From assembly GCA_021846695.1 (NCBI GenBank), contig JAJZWN010000005.1, positions 1 through 47,614 on the forward strand: 47,614 nt of DNA, written 5' to 3'. Positions 1-8,832 of the stretch are shown here, one piece after another. The notes under the pieces were generated by a model, which made no database searches, was not told where the DNA came from, and saw nothing but the letters and a program-made list of their open reading frames with translations. The DNA comes from Thermoplasmata archaeon (GTDB lineage Archaea > Thermoplasmatota > Thermoplasmata > Thermoplasmatales > Thermoplasmataceae). The translations under genes were made by a program, and so were the position numbers. The stretch's first letter is position 1; every line of letters starts with the position of its first letter.

Positions 1-16
1 TTTTAAGCATTTTTTA

Positions 17-442
17 TTAATCAATATCTTTTTTTATAATATGGATAAAGTTTGTTGATTTTTTCATCTCTTTTATAAATTCCATTGTGCTTTCATTGAT
101 ACTATTGTCCAGTGATTCCATATCAAAATATTTGAGCTTCAACGCATCCGATCCAGCCTGTTCTATCCCTTTTACAGGCCTGCATTTATAATCAAGGATA
201 ACATAATGAAAATCCTTTCTAATTATCTCCGAGATGCCCAGAAGGTTTTCTACTTCAACAGTTAATCCGGTTTCTTCAAGCATTTCCCTTTTTAGCCCCT
301 CTTCAATGGTTTCATTTAACTCCAGCTTCCCACCCGGTATCGCCCATTTGTATCTATCAGGTTCGTCCCTCCTTTTCCCCAGCAGTATCTTATTTCCAAG
401 TGTTATTACTCCGCCAACAGCAACTTTCGGATACGTTTTCAT
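17..442 (-). CDS. Nudix hydrolase (ADP-ribose pyrophosphatase-like)
   Basis: A 141-aa single-domain Nudix protein. The Nudix box (GX5EX7REUXEEXGU) is complete, from about residue 37 (GGKLELNE) through REMLEETGL, so the metal-binding glutamates are present. The family hydrolyses nucleoside diphosphates linked to another moiety. Archaeal members of this size are often ADP-ribose or oxidised-nucleotide hydrolases, but the substrate cannot be read from the sequence. The gene starts 26 nt after the APC permease stop on the same strand, so it may be the second gene of that transcript. The family call is firm; the substrate is open. Confidence 0.9.
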   Translation of the reverse strand: MKTYPKVAVGGVITLGNKILLGKRRDEPDRYKWAIPGGKLELNETIEEGLKREMLEETGLTVEVENLLGISEIIRKDFHYVILDYKCRPVKGIEQAGSDALKLKYFDMESLDNSINESTMEFIKEMKKSTNFIHIIKKDID

Positions 443-468
443 ATCTTTCTAATTCTAACGGAATATTT

Positions 469-1896
469 TTATTTATTTATCTTTTCATTGTTGCTTCCTG
501 GAAGAGGGGCTTCTATGGTTCCTATATCTTCTATGCTTTTCCCTCTTTTTTTAGCAAAGTGTGCCACGAATATTCCTATTAAGGCAATAAGAATAACTGT
601 GGCTGTTGTAGCCAGGCTGTATGGAAATACAGGAGGTATAACACTGAAATACACCCCGAATACCAGCACTATCAGGGATGTGATAGGCAATATTATATGT
701 AAACCAATATTTAATTCATGTAGTTTATGATATAGAAATGGCAAAGCGAAATCGCTCATTATATGACCAGCAAAAAGTGCCAGGCTTGCAATTGTGATCA
801 GTATTATGTAACCATAAAAAGGCCCATAGACCAGCCCTACAATAACACTTACAACTATACTGGATATTCCCATAAAAGCAATTGCGTTTGAAGGAGTTTT
901 GTACTTTGGATGAATTTTGACAAACCATGGCGGCATTACGCCATCCCTGGAAAATGAGTAAGATATCCTGCCAAGGACATTCAGTGGAGATACCATGGAT
1001 ACAAAAACACTGTTGAATAGCAGGATAACAATCACTACTAAAAATGGAAATCCAAGAAACTTATCCGATAGTATTAGCCCGGGAATTAATTCAGTAGCGA
1101 AGTTCCCCATTTTTGTAGGTCCCCATCCTATGGTAAATGCATATGCAACAAGTAAAAACAGTGCTCCTGTTATAACAAAACTCACTGCCATGGCCTTCTT
1201 AATATTTGTTCTTGGCATCTTTGCCTCTTCCCCTATGTAAACGGCCCCGGAAGCACCTGTCATTAGAAACGTTCCGAGGACTACTCCCTCAAAAAGAGGT
1301 GATATCCCTCCGGACAATTCTGGAAGAAAAACGGTACCGGTGTTTTTCGGCCCTGAAATTATTATGATTGCTGCACTTAAAATTATAAGTATTGCTATCT
1401 CCAGCAATGAACCAAATAGGGCATACTTCACTGACGGTTTAATTCCTATATAAGGCAATACAGTAAAAATCAATACAAATACAATTAAAATTGGAATCCA
1501 GAGATATTTCGATACTGTGATACCAAAAAAGTCTGAAAAAATAGCAGGAATTAAAACTCCCGAAAAGAATAGAGTAGTGTTAGCAAGGATCGCATACTCA
1601 AACATTAAATATATGAGCCCATCAAAAAGTCCATATTTTGGGCCTATAGCTTTTCTGGTAAAAGTATAGAACCCGCCTGCACTGGCAATTTTAGTGGAAT
1701 ACTGGTAGGGGGTGTTTACCCAGATAAGCCCGCTTATCACTGCTATAAGTATAGCCAGTGGCAGTGCACCTTTAGCGTATAATGCAGCTCCTGTAAGGGA
1801 AGTTACAACTGAAGCAAGGGGTGCTGTAAATGCAATTGTTTGCCCGACAAGGGGCCAGAAACCTACTGATCCACGCATCAAACCTGTTTTTACCAT
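469..1896 (-). CDS. APC-superfamily amino acid permease
   Basis: A 475-aa polytopic membrane protein with about 12 hydrophobic segments. The N-terminal region (GFWPLVGQTIAFTAPLASVV) resembles the substrate-binding TM1 of amino acid/polyamine/organocation transporters, followed by a small-residue segment (ASAGGFYTFTRKAIGP) typical of the family. The C-terminus is hydrophilic (KKRGKSIEDIGTIEAPLPG). The start at 1896 is supported by a Shine-Dalgarno GAGGT seven bases upstream (1904-1908 on the minus strand). It probably imports amino acids or peptide-derived compounds, as expected of a heterotroph. Specificity is unknown. The Nudix gene follows 26 nt downstream. Confidence 0.9.
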   Translation of the reverse strand: MVKTGLMRGSVGFWPLVGQTIAFTAPLASVVTSLTGAALYAKGALPLAILIAVISGLIWVNTPYQYSTKIASAGGFYTFTRKAIGPKYGLFDGLIYLMFEYAILANTTLFFSGVLIPAIFSDFFGITVSKYLWIPILIVFVLIFTVLPYIGIKPSVKYALFGSLLEIAILIILSAAIIIISGPKNTGTVFLPELSGGISPLFEGVVLGTFLMTGASGAVYIGEEAKMPRTNIKKAMAVSFVITGALFLLVAYAFTIGWGPTKMGNFATELIPGLILSDKFLGFPFLVVIVILLFNSVFVSMVSPLNVLGRISYSFSRDGVMPPWFVKIHPKYKTPSNAIAFMGISSIVVSVIVGLVYGPFYGYIILITIASLALFAGHIMSDFALPFLYHKLHELNIGLHIILPITSLIVLVFGVYFSVIPPVFPYSLATTATVILIALIGIFVAHFAKKRGKSIEDIGTIEAPLPGSNNEKINK

Positions 1897-1903
1897 TATT
1901 ATT

Positions 1904-1908
1904 ACCTC
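1904..1908 (-). promoter_or_regulatory. Shine-Dalgarno of APC permease
   Basis: GAGGT on the minus strand, seven bases before the ATG at 1896. It fixes the start codon and indicates a leadered mRNA. Confidence 0.7.
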
Positions 1909-1984
1909 GATATCAATATAATGTTATTTAATAAAAGTATTTCTACTATTAGCTATAATTTTTGTTTTAGCTTTAATATTAATA

Positions 1985-2003
1985 TATATTACGTAGTAAT
2001 ATA
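1985..2003. promoter_or_regulatory. Inverted repeat, possible operator
   Basis: TATATTAC and GTAATATA form perfect 8-bp arms around a 3-bp spacer, about 90 bp upstream of the permease start. The symmetry and size suit a dimeric regulator. No regulator is identified, and AT-rich sequence yields such repeats by chance. Confidence 0.35.
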
Positions 2004-2248
2004 AAGTAAAAATATGTATTAGAATTAAACTTCATATAGATATTTCCATTTATACCATAAGGTTATGTTATGTTTTCATGTATTTAAGTATTCCACATTA
2101 ACCTGTTTTTATTCCGGGCATACCTGTTAAATATCCTGCTGTATTCCGATAAAAATTAGGAATCCGTACGGCAACAATTATAAGAAATTAAAACGTGAAA
2201 TTATCTGACTAATTTCTAAGTAGCCATATTTCTCCACCCACTATAATG

Positions 2249-2256
2249 TTTAAATA
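2249..2256 (+). promoter_or_regulatory. Box A (TATA) of gcvPA
   Basis: TTTAAATA lies 23-30 bases before the gcvPA ATG. This is the spacing expected for a leaderless archaeal transcript. Confidence 0.6.
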
Positions 2257-2278
2257 TTCTTTATTAATGGTTGCCTAA

Positions 2279-3568
2279 ATGAGCGAAACTGATGAAATAC
2301 TGGACTATCTTAATGTTAAATCCGTTGATGGCTTATTCAGTGATATCCCGGACAGATTAAAGGTATCCCTGGATCTGGGAAAACCTATGGATGAGTTTTC
2401 TACAATAAGAGCCATAGAAGATATGGGGAGAAAGAATAAAGCAGGAAATATGAATTTCCTGGGCAATGGCATATATGATAGATTTGTGCCACCACTTGTT
2501 GATGAGATAATAGGCAGAAATGAATTTTTAACATCATATACTCCATACCAACCTGAAATATCACAGGGAATTCTTCATTCTCTATTTGAATACCAGAGCA
2601 TAATATCAGACCTTACAGAGATGGATATAACAAATTCTTCCATGTATGACGGTTTTACATCCCTGGCAGAGGCCGTGAGAATGGCATACCGTATCAATGG
2701 AAAAAGCGAAGTTTTAATCCCAGAAAATATATATAAATCACAATTGAGCATAATAAAGAACTACACGGAAGGGCTTAATTTAAAAATTATAACATATGGA
2801 TTCGGAACAGATGGGCTGCTGGATCTTGAGGACCTGAAGTCAAAAGTAACATCTGATACTTCTGCAATCATTGTAGAGAACCCGAATGTTTTCGGGCTTA
2901 TAGATGAAAATGCGTTTCATGTCAGTGAAATCAAGAAAGATTCTATCCTGATAACATACTATGATCCTGTATCACTCGGATTTATTATACCTCCTGGAGA
3001 ATACGGTACAGATATAGCTGTGGCTGAGGGGCAACAGCTGGGAATCCATATGAATTATGGAGGGCCTCTACTCGGGCTGTTTTCATTTAAAAAAGAATAT
3101 GTGCACAGGTCTCCTGGAAGGTTAATTGGACTGTCAAAAGACTCTGAGGGAAAGAAAGCATTTGTTATGACTCTCCAGGCCAGGGAGCAGCATATAAGGC
3201 GTTCAAGGGCTATGAGCAATATATGCTCAAACCAGGCCCTTCTGGCTGTAGCATCACTTGCATACCTGTCCATCATGGGTTCCGAAGGGCTAAGAAAAAT
3301 AGCGTTGATAACAATGAATAAGAGCAGGAAACTTAAAAATAATATGAAATCTGCAGGGATTAAGCCTGTATTTGACGGGATAAATTTTTCAGATAACCTG
3401 TTTTATTTTGACCGGCTGGAGATTCTTGAAAGCAACAACATATCAGGTGGAATAAGGCTATCTTCCATATCAGAATATAATGGATACGGAAATGCATCGT
3501 TTTTTTCAGTTACAGAAAAGACAGGCGACGAAAATATAGAGAAACTGGCAAAAATACTGGGTGATTAA
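2279..3568 (+). CDS. gcvPA: Glycine dehydrogenase (decarboxylating) subunit 1
   Basis: A 429-aa N-terminal-type half of the P protein of the glycine cleavage system. In this two-subunit form the complex decarboxylates glycine and passes the aminomethyl group to lipoyl-GcvH. Typical features are the start (SVDGLFSDIP), the FLGNGIYDRFVPP and TSYTPYQPEISQGILHSLFEYQS segments near residues 60-110, and QAREQHIRRSRAMSNICSNQALLA near residues 300-325. PLP sits on the partner, GcvPB. The gene overlaps gcvPB if the GTG start of that gene is used and otherwise abuts it, so the pair is an operon. No gcvT or gcvH lies in the window. Confidence 0.95.
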   Translation: MSETDEILDYLNVKSVDGLFSDIPDRLKVSLDLGKPMDEFSTIRAIEDMGRKNKAGNMNFLGNGIYDRFVPPLVDEIIGRNEFLTSYTPYQPEISQGILHSLFEYQSIISDLTEMDITNSSMYDGFTSLAEAVRMAYRINGKSEVLIPENIYKSQLSIIKNYTEGLNLKIITYGFGTDGLLDLEDLKSKVTSDTSAIIVENPNVFGLIDENAFHVSEIKKDSILITYYDPVSLGFIIPPGEYGTDIAVAEGQQLGIHMNYGGPLLGLFSFKKEYVHRSPGRLIGLSKDSEGKKAFVMTLQAREQHIRRSRAMSNICSNQALLAVASLAYLSIMGSEGLRKIALITMNKSRKLKNNMKSAGIKPVFDGINFSDNLFYFDRLEILESNNISGGIRLSSISEYNGYGNASFFSVTEKTGDENIEKLAKILGD

Positions 3569-3569
3569 A

Positions 3570-5003
3570 ATGTACAGGCAAGCTTATTATGATGAGGATT
3601 TCCTGAATCAGTTTAATACAGGAAATGATTTCTATATGGATGATGTTGAAGATAGCTATCCAGAGTCAATAAGGAGAAAGTCCCTTAAACTACCGGATGT
3701 GCGTAGCGTTGATGTATCACGGCATTTCACAAGGCTTTCGGAAATGAATTATTCGGTGGATCTTGGTATGTACCCGCTGGGTTCCTGCACCATGAAATTT
3801 AATCCAAAATATGCAAATTATGCTGCATCTTTGCCGGATTTCCGGGATATTCATCCTATGGAAAGCCAGTTAAAAACACAGGGCACACTCGAGGTAATGT
3901 ACAACATGCAGCAGTTTCTCGTTAAAATATCAGGCATGGATTATGCAACACTTCAGCCGTCTGCTGGGGCACATGGGGAGTTAACAGGAATTCTTATAGT
4001 AAGAAAATATTTCGAAACCCGTGGAGAAATTGATAAACGCAATGAAATCATAATTCCTGATTCAGCACACGGCACCAATCCTGCATCGGCCGTTATGGCC
4101 GGTTTCAAAGTAGTTGAGGTTCCATCAAATGAAAATGGGCTGGTAGACCTTGAGGCATTAAAAGCGGCAGTAAATGAAAATACCGCAGCTTTTATGATAA
4201 CAAATCCAAACACACTGGGCATATTCGATGACCAGATATCTGAAATAGCTACAATAATACACAACAATGGATCGTTGCTCTATTATGACGGCGCAAATTT
4301 CAATGCTATACTGGGCATTACAACTCCCGGCAAGATGGGGTTTGACATAGTGCACTTTAACCTGCATAAAACATTTGCAACCCCGCATGGCGGCGGAGGC
4401 CCGGGTGCCGGTCCTGTGGCTGTAAAATCCTTCCTCATGGATTTCCTGCCTGTTCCCATAGTGGTTAATGACAAAGGCACATATTCCCTATTCTACGGGC
4501 TCAAAAATACAATAGGCAAAGTATCTTCATATAACGGTTCATTTGGTGTGGTACTCAGGGCATTCTCATACGTATTGAAGAATGGAAATAATCTCAGTGC
4601 AAATGCAAAGAGAGCAGTAATGAATTCAAACTATATGGCAAAAAAATTATCGAAATATTATAAGATACCCTATAAACAACTGAAAAAGCACGAATTTGTA
4701 CTTTCAACAGAGAATACGGGCAGGAAGGCGCTGGACATATCCAAATTCATACTGGATTATGGAATCCACTCCCCTACCACATATTTTCCGTTGATTGTGA
4801 AGGAAGCAATGATGATTGAACCCACAGAATCGGTAACGAAGAAGGATATGGATTATTATATAGATGTAATGGAAAAGGCACTTTCAGTTCCTGAAGAAGA
4901 GTTAAAGCAATCGCCTGTAAACACATCTGTTCACAGGATAGATGAAATAGGTGCAGCCAGGAATCTTATATTAAAATGGCCGGCCCCAACGGAAAACCAT
5001 TAA
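3570..5003 (+). CDS. gcvPB: Glycine dehydrogenase (decarboxylating) subunit 2
   Basis: A 477-aa PLP-binding subunit of two-subunit glycine dehydrogenase. The Schiff-base lysine is visible in FNLHKTFATPHGGGGPGAGP (K267 from this start), with upstream LQPSAGAHGE, SAHGTNPASA and YYDGAN, all typical of the family. I chose ATG 3570 (MYRQAYYDEDFL), one base after the gcvPA stop. A GTG at 3561 would add three residues and overlap gcvPA. RPA follows after 23 nt, so a glycine-catabolism operon runs directly into a replication gene. Confidence 0.95.
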   Translation: MYRQAYYDEDFLNQFNTGNDFYMDDVEDSYPESIRRKSLKLPDVRSVDVSRHFTRLSEMNYSVDLGMYPLGSCTMKFNPKYANYAASLPDFRDIHPMESQLKTQGTLEVMYNMQQFLVKISGMDYATLQPSAGAHGELTGILIVRKYFETRGEIDKRNEIIIPDSAHGTNPASAVMAGFKVVEVPSNENGLVDLEALKAAVNENTAAFMITNPNTLGIFDDQISEIATIIHNNGSLLYYDGANFNAILGITTPGKMGFDIVHFNLHKTFATPHGGGGPGAGPVAVKSFLMDFLPVPIVVNDKGTYSLFYGLKNTIGKVSSYNGSFGVVLRAFSYVLKNGNNLSANAKRAVMNSNYMAKKLSKYYKIPYKQLKKHEFVLSTENTGRKALDISKFILDYGIHSPTTYFPLIVKEAMMIEPTESVTKKDMDYYIDVMEKALSVPEEELKQSPVNTSVHRIDEIGAARNLILKWPAPTENH

Positions 5004-5026
5004 ATAAGCATAAGGGATATGAAATA

Positions 5027-6085
5027 ATGAAAATTAATGAAATGCAGGGTAACCTGAATAATGTTGAGGGGAAGGTCAAAATACTTTCTGTTGACAAACG
5101 GGAAATAACAACATCCAGGGGCGATACTGTATATTATTATGGCCTTGCAGGTGACGAAACCGGCGTGTTGCCATACACTGCATGGGAATTCCCTGCGCCT
5201 ATAAAACCCGGTGATGTTGTACAGATAAAATATGCGAAAACAAAGGTTTACAACGATCGAATGAGACTTTACTTCGACTCCAAAACAGAGATTATGCTAA
5301 AACCCGGGGAAGAAATGGAAGTAAAAAACACATATAAAGATGTGAAGCTAATGGATCTTACAACAAAGAATCCATTTGTGGCTGTAACCGGGAAAATAAG
5401 CAATATGTCCGGCAAGGAATATAACAAAGCCGGAAAAACATTTACAATATACAATGGCTTCATAGAAGACGATACATCACGTGTAAGGATATCATCCTTC
5501 GGGAAACCTCTGGAAAACGGAAAGGTATACAGAATTGTGGGCGCCAGGGTATCTGAATTCAACAAACAGCTGGAAATTTCAATAGGCGATAAAACAGAGG
5601 TATTTATTGAGAATGAGGATATGGACTTTCAGAGATACTATAAATTATTTGAGGTCGATAACCCTGCAGGTGGAATTACTATAATGGGATTCATAATTAC
5701 ACTGGGGACAAAAAGTGGCATTATAAAACGCTGCAGTGAATGCAATAAGCCCCTGAGCAATGGCGTATGCCCGGATCATCCTGAGAAACCAACAAAACTG
5801 GACATATTTTCATATTTTACACTGGACGATGGAACGAAATATATACAGTGCATAGCAGGAAAAAATGCAATTATGCCTTTTATTGGCATAAAGGAGGAAG
5901 AGCTTCCACATTACGCAGGAGAGATTTACAGAATGCTGGAAGAAAAGCTATACGGCCACGCAGTTAAAATCAACGCAGATTTTATTAAAAATGAAGAAGA
6001 TCTATCTCTCAGGGTTAATTCCATAACAAATATAGAAAGAGAAGATATAAGCAGGGAGATAGAAGCAAATCAACAGGTGAAATGA
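5027..6085 (+). CDS. Replication protein A (single-stranded DNA-binding, OB folds plus zinc finger)
   Basis: A 352-aa euryarchaeal-type RPA that would coat ssDNA during replication, repair and recombination. It shows repeated OB-fold-like segments (about residues 10-90, 110-195 and 215-330). A zinc-binding motif C-x2-C-x8-C-x2-H sits at C236, C239, C248 and H251, as in the C-terminal part of euryarchaeal RPA. ATG 5027 gives the natural N-terminus; a longer frame from 4976 would overlap gcvPB. The stop overlaps the start of the next gene, the RPA-associated protein, which is the usual archaeal pairing. Confidence 0.88.
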   Translation: MKINEMQGNLNNVEGKVKILSVDKREITTSRGDTVYYYGLAGDETGVLPYTAWEFPAPIKPGDVVQIKYAKTKVYNDRMRLYFDSKTEIMLKPGEEMEVKNTYKDVKLMDLTTKNPFVAVTGKISNMSGKEYNKAGKTFTIYNGFIEDDTSRVRISSFGKPLENGKVYRIVGARVSEFNKQLEISIGDKTEVFIENEDMDFQRYYKLFEVDNPAGGITIMGFIITLGTKSGIIKRCSECNKPLSNGVCPDHPEKPTKLDIFSYFTLDDGTKYIQCIAGKNAIMPFIGIKEEELPHYAGEIYRMLEEKLYGHAVKINADFIKNEEDLSLRVNSITNIEREDISREIEANQQVK

Positions 6086-6981
6086 TGGCGTATACAAAAA
6101 GGGAAAACTCATACTGGTTATTTTCGAGAGAACTAAAGGATTCAACAAAACTTGAGGGTGAGGAGAAGCGGCCTTATGTTATAACTCCCCTGGGTACAAA
6201 GGTAAAACGTATACTGTTTGCCGGAGCGATAACATATAAAAATTCCGATGACCGGATGGTAAAAGTAACGGTTGCTGATTATATCGGGTCGTTTTACCTC
6301 ACAGCATTTAAAACTGGCTTCAGCAGTGAAATGGCTGAGGAACTGGATAAATTTAATGTGAACGACATAGTAATGGTTATGGGAAAAGTAAGCTCATTTA
6401 AAACAGATGATGGAATATTCTACTTTTCTGTAAATCCAGAGTTGATAAAAAGCATCGGGGAAACGGAACGGTATTTCTGGGGGGTACGTGCTTCTTATGT
6501 TGCAAAAAGGAAGATTCTCGCAATTACCGAAGCCATAAAAGACGATGTGGCAACAGTTGATACACTTCTCAAGCTCGGATACTCGCAGGATGAAGCAGAG
6601 GACGCAATAAGGGCGAAAGAATATTACACTGATTATGACTTTAAGTCCTATATGGATGCAATATCTTCAATCAATTTTGATTCCCCGGTAATGGCTGTGG
6701 CACACCGGGAGATGGATATTGAAAATCCGGAAAGTTTTGAAACAGAGGGCAATTCATCCAACCAGCAAAATACAGGGGCTCCACAGACTTTTAACATAGA
6801 AGAATTTGTACTGGCATACATAAAAAATAATGACAGCGGGCCAGGCTGCAAATATGATGACATTATAATTTCATGCTCAAACGCAGGCATCTCAAGGGAA
6901 AAGGTGGATGAAATACTTAACTCTCTTGGTTCCCGTGGTGAAATTTATGAAGTCTCCCTAAAAAGGTATAAACCCCTTTAA
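6082..6981 (+). CDS. RPA-associated protein (COG3390 type)
   Basis: A 299-aa partner of archaeal RPA. The N-terminus (KRPYVITPLGTKVKRILFAGAI) and following OB-fold region (about residues 35-130, ending DGIFYFSVNPELI) match the family encoded next to RPA in euryarchaea. A helical segment (about 155-185, LLKLGYSQDEAEDAI), a Q/N/S-rich linker near 220-235 and a C-terminal winged-helix-like region (about 235-299, ISREKVDEILNSLGSRGEIYEV) follow. The start overlaps the RPA stop by 4 nt. ATG 6085 is an alternative start one codon in. It probably acts in the RPA complex on ssDNA. Confidence 0.87.
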   Translation: MMAYTKRENSYWLFSRELKDSTKLEGEEKRPYVITPLGTKVKRILFAGAITYKNSDDRMVKVTVADYIGSFYLTAFKTGFSSEMAEELDKFNVNDIVMVMGKVSSFKTDDGIFYFSVNPELIKSIGETERYFWGVRASYVAKRKILAITEAIKDDVATVDTLLKLGYSQDEAEDAIRAKEYYTDYDFKSYMDAISSINFDSPVMAVAHREMDIENPESFETEGNSSNQQNTGAPQTFNIEEFVLAYIKNNDSGPGCKYDDIIISCSNAGISREKVDEILNSLGSRGEIYEVSLKRYKPL

Positions 6982-6994
6982 TTTTAATAAAACA

Positions 6995-7003
6995 TTTAAA
7001 ATA
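6995..7003 (+). promoter_or_regulatory. Box A upstream of the 202-aa unknown gene
   Basis: TTTAAAATA lies 21-29 bases before ATG 7024. It supports that start over the TTG at 7006 and suggests the gene has its own leaderless promoter. Confidence 0.55.
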
Positions 7004-7023
7004 CTTTGTACAGATATAATATT

Positions 7024-7632
7024 ATGGTAACCCTTGATGATATATTAAAATGGCTCAGTTCCGGAACAGATAATGCAAGCTCCCTGATTGATTTAAAATG
7101 GAATATAAAGAAAGTGGGAAATTATATAGCTCTTGAAAACAACAAAATACCCTTTGATATCCTGCTTTATGCAGACGATCAAAAGAAATCCTGCAGCCTT
7201 ATAGTCAGAACAGGAATTGAAACAGCTACCGTAGAGAACCAGCCACGCCTTACAATATACAGAACGCTGTTGCTTTTAAATCAAAAAGTTGAAATGGTAA
7301 AGTTTATGCTTGACGGGATCAATGAGGAAGTTGTAGCAAGGGAAGATTTTGATCTATCCGTGTTGACAAAGGACGTTCTTAATACCGGACTTAACACAAT
7401 ACTGGCAGCTTTCTACCTGATGGTTAAGGCACTGAATATGGAGGATGAATTCAATTCTGGCGTTATAGAAAGGACAGCTATGATGATAAAGGAAATGGCC
7501 AGTGCTGGAAAAACAAAGGAAGAAATAAAAGACTATCTTGTTTCATCACTGGGATTGAATGAGAACGATGCCAACAAGCTCATATCCGAGGTTCTTTCTG
7601 CGGATTCGGCTCCAAAAAATATGTACGAGTAA
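7024..7632 (+). CDS. Unrecognised 202-aa protein, possible YbjN/secretion-chaperone-like fold
   Basis: I do not recognise a named family. From ATG 7024 (MVTLDDILKWL) the protein is soluble. The N-terminal about 140 residues have an alpha-beta pattern (helix; IALENNKIPFDILLYAD; SLIVRTGIET; LLLLNQKVEMVKFMLDG; a long C-terminal helix) that recalls the YbjN / type III-chaperone-like fold. The last about 45 residues (IKEMASAGKTKEEIKDYLVSSLGLNENDANKLISEVL) look like a small three-helix UBA/CUE-like unit. It sits 42 nt after the RPA-associated protein but has its own box A. The fold assignment is a guess from pattern. Confidence 0.7.
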   Translation: MVTLDDILKWLSSGTDNASSLIDLKWNIKKVGNYIALENNKIPFDILLYADDQKKSCSLIVRTGIETATVENQPRLTIYRTLLLLNQKVEMVKFMLDGINEEVVAREDFDLSVLTKDVLNTGLNTILAAFYLMVKALNMEDEFNSGVIERTAMMIKEMASAGKTKEEIKDYLVSSLGLNENDANKLISEVLSADSAPKNMYE

Positions 7633-7755
7633 TATAAATTTCTGGCAAATCTATATTTTTCCATAACATTGAATTTTTTATATTTAACAATATGCCATGG
7701 TTGCTAGTTGAAGATTTAATAGAAATACTTTTTAGCAGGTAAGATATATTAATTC

Positions 7756-8118
7756 GTGGTAAATATGTTTACTGAGATAATTCCAGTTGATTATACAACA
7801 GCCGTGCCCGGGTCCCTTGTATTCGCAGTTATCCTTGTAATAATAGTACTTGTAGTTATTATTACCGTGACAGTATATTATCTGTATAAAATCATTTCAT
7901 CACAACGTGGAAGAAAATATACCGGATCAGAATCAATGACAAATATAATCGGAATTGCCAGCAACAATATAGATAAAAATGCCGGCGGGTTTATAAAAAT
8001 CGATGGCGTATCATGGGAAGTTATTAATAATGGCGATGAGCCCATTGAAAAATATGATAAAGTTGTTGTTACTGGCAGGATTGGCTTAAAACTTATGGTT
8101 AAAAAAATCAAAAAATAA
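7756..8118 (+). CDS. NfeD-like membrane protein (short, C-terminal OB type)
   Basis: A 120-aa protein with one strong transmembrane segment (about residues 19-45, VFAVILVIIVLVVIITVTVYYLY) and a small basic-ended domain (about 60-120) with NfeD C-terminal OB-fold character (GGFIKIDGVSWEVINNGDEPIEKYDKVVVTGR). NfeD-like short proteins are membrane partners of SPFH/stomatin proteins, but no stomatin gene is adjacent here. The start could be GTG 7756 or ATG 7765; the difference is three residues. The family call is moderately sure. Confidence 0.75.
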   Translation: MVNMFTEIIPVDYTTAVPGSLVFAVILVIIVLVVIITVTVYYLYKIISSQRGRKYTGSESMTNIIGIASNNIDKNAGGFIKIDGVSWEVINNGDEPIEKYDKVVVTGRIGLKLMVKKIKK

Positions 8119-8365
8119 TGTTATATAAATTCTTATTTTTTAGACCCGGAATACTGGAACTACATGCCATTGCAAGCTATAAAGCAGGATTTAATGTGCA
8201 CCCTTCTAATGAAAATTACTGACTCTTGAGAAATTATAATACTATTATAATTACCATGTAGCTAATAGAAAATTTTAAATCTTTCTGGAGAGCTAATACG
8301 TGTTATATTTATTGTAATTCCAGGAAGCGACGATAAATTTAACATCTTATAAATTATTATGGTGT

Positions 8366-8665
8366 ATGGAATATGGATGTTATACATGTAATAAAATAAT
8401 AAAAACAGGGGAGAAATTTACCTTCACAAAGGAAGGGCCTGTACATCTGGATTGCTTTGTAGCCACACAGAGGAAAAAGGTTCCCGAAGAAAAACAGGAA
8501 TATCTCAGAAACCTCAGCATGGTCCTTGATTATGAATTAACCTACCTTGTTGAACTATTGGGATTAAAATCTGATGATAAACCAACATCGGAATTCATAA
8601 AACGCAGGATAACAGCAATAGAAAAGCAGGCCGGTGAAACTACCGGGCTTATTTATAATTTATAA
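8366..8665 (+). CDS. DUF2175-like zinc-ribbon protein
   Basis: A 99-aa protein opening with a treble-clef-like cysteine motif (CYTCNKII, then GPVHLDCF: C-x2-C and H-x2-C), which suggests one bound zinc. The rest is helical (EYLRNLSMVLDYELTYLVELLGL). The layout matches the archaeal DUF2175 family as I know it; its function is unknown. It converges on rps27ae, 11 bp away, and its stop lies in a T-rich element likely to terminate transcription. Confidence 0.7.
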   Translation: MEYGCYTCNKIIKTGEKFTFTKEGPVHLDCFVATQRKKVPEEKQEYLRNLSMVLDYELTYLVELLGLKSDDKPTSEFIKRRITAIEKQAGETTGLIYNL

Positions 8666-8672
8666 TTTTTTA
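8661..8672 (+). terminator. T-rich terminator element (copy 1)
   Basis: TATAATTTTTTA covers the stop of the DUF2175-like gene at its convergent junction with rps27ae. The same 12-mer recurs at 23081, 23141 and 34693, also at convergent gene ends. Confidence 0.45.
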
Positions 8673-8676
8673 AAAT

Positions 8677-8832
8677 TTATTTTTTCTTTTTGAATTCAGT
8701 ATATTTGCATTTTCCACAGGTATAGCGATCAGAGTGCTCTGCCATAAATACACCCGCGCCACATCTGGGGCATGTTCTACGCTTTCTGACTATTTTATCT
8801 GCTTCTACTGCATATAATTCTCTTTTTTCCAT
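8677..8832 (-). CDS. rps27ae: 30S ribosomal protein S27ae
   Basis: A 51-aa gene, easy to overlook. The translation begins [19 protein letters not shown] and continues with the zinc ribbon [14 protein letters not shown] and [15 protein letters not shown]. Four cysteines in two C-x2-C pairs (C21, C24, C39, C42) and the GVFMA..D/SDRY..CGKC pattern are diagnostic of archaeal S27ae. The ATG overlaps the rps24e stop by one base (TAATG), so translation is coupled. It is the last gene of the rpoE1-spt4-DPCK-rps24e-rps27ae operon, an arrangement conserved in archaea. Confidence 0.95.
   Translation of the reverse strand: MEKRELYAVEADKIVRKRRTCPRCGAGVFMAEHSDRYTCGKCKYTEFKKKK

Larger units (their letters stand above)
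1897..2278. other. Intergenic region between divergent APC permease and gcvPA
   Basis: A 382-bp gap with no credible ORF. It holds the Shine-Dalgarno of the permease (1904-1908), an inverted repeat with 8-bp arms (1985-2003) and the gcvPA box A (2249-2256). The rest is very AT-rich, and I recognise no RNA fold or riboswitch in it. Confidence 0.6.

Noticed and set aside
7692..7742. 16-codon ORF with an upstream A/T box before the NfeD-like gene
   Set aside because: Too short to judge, box A too close to the ATG, and no supporting signal.
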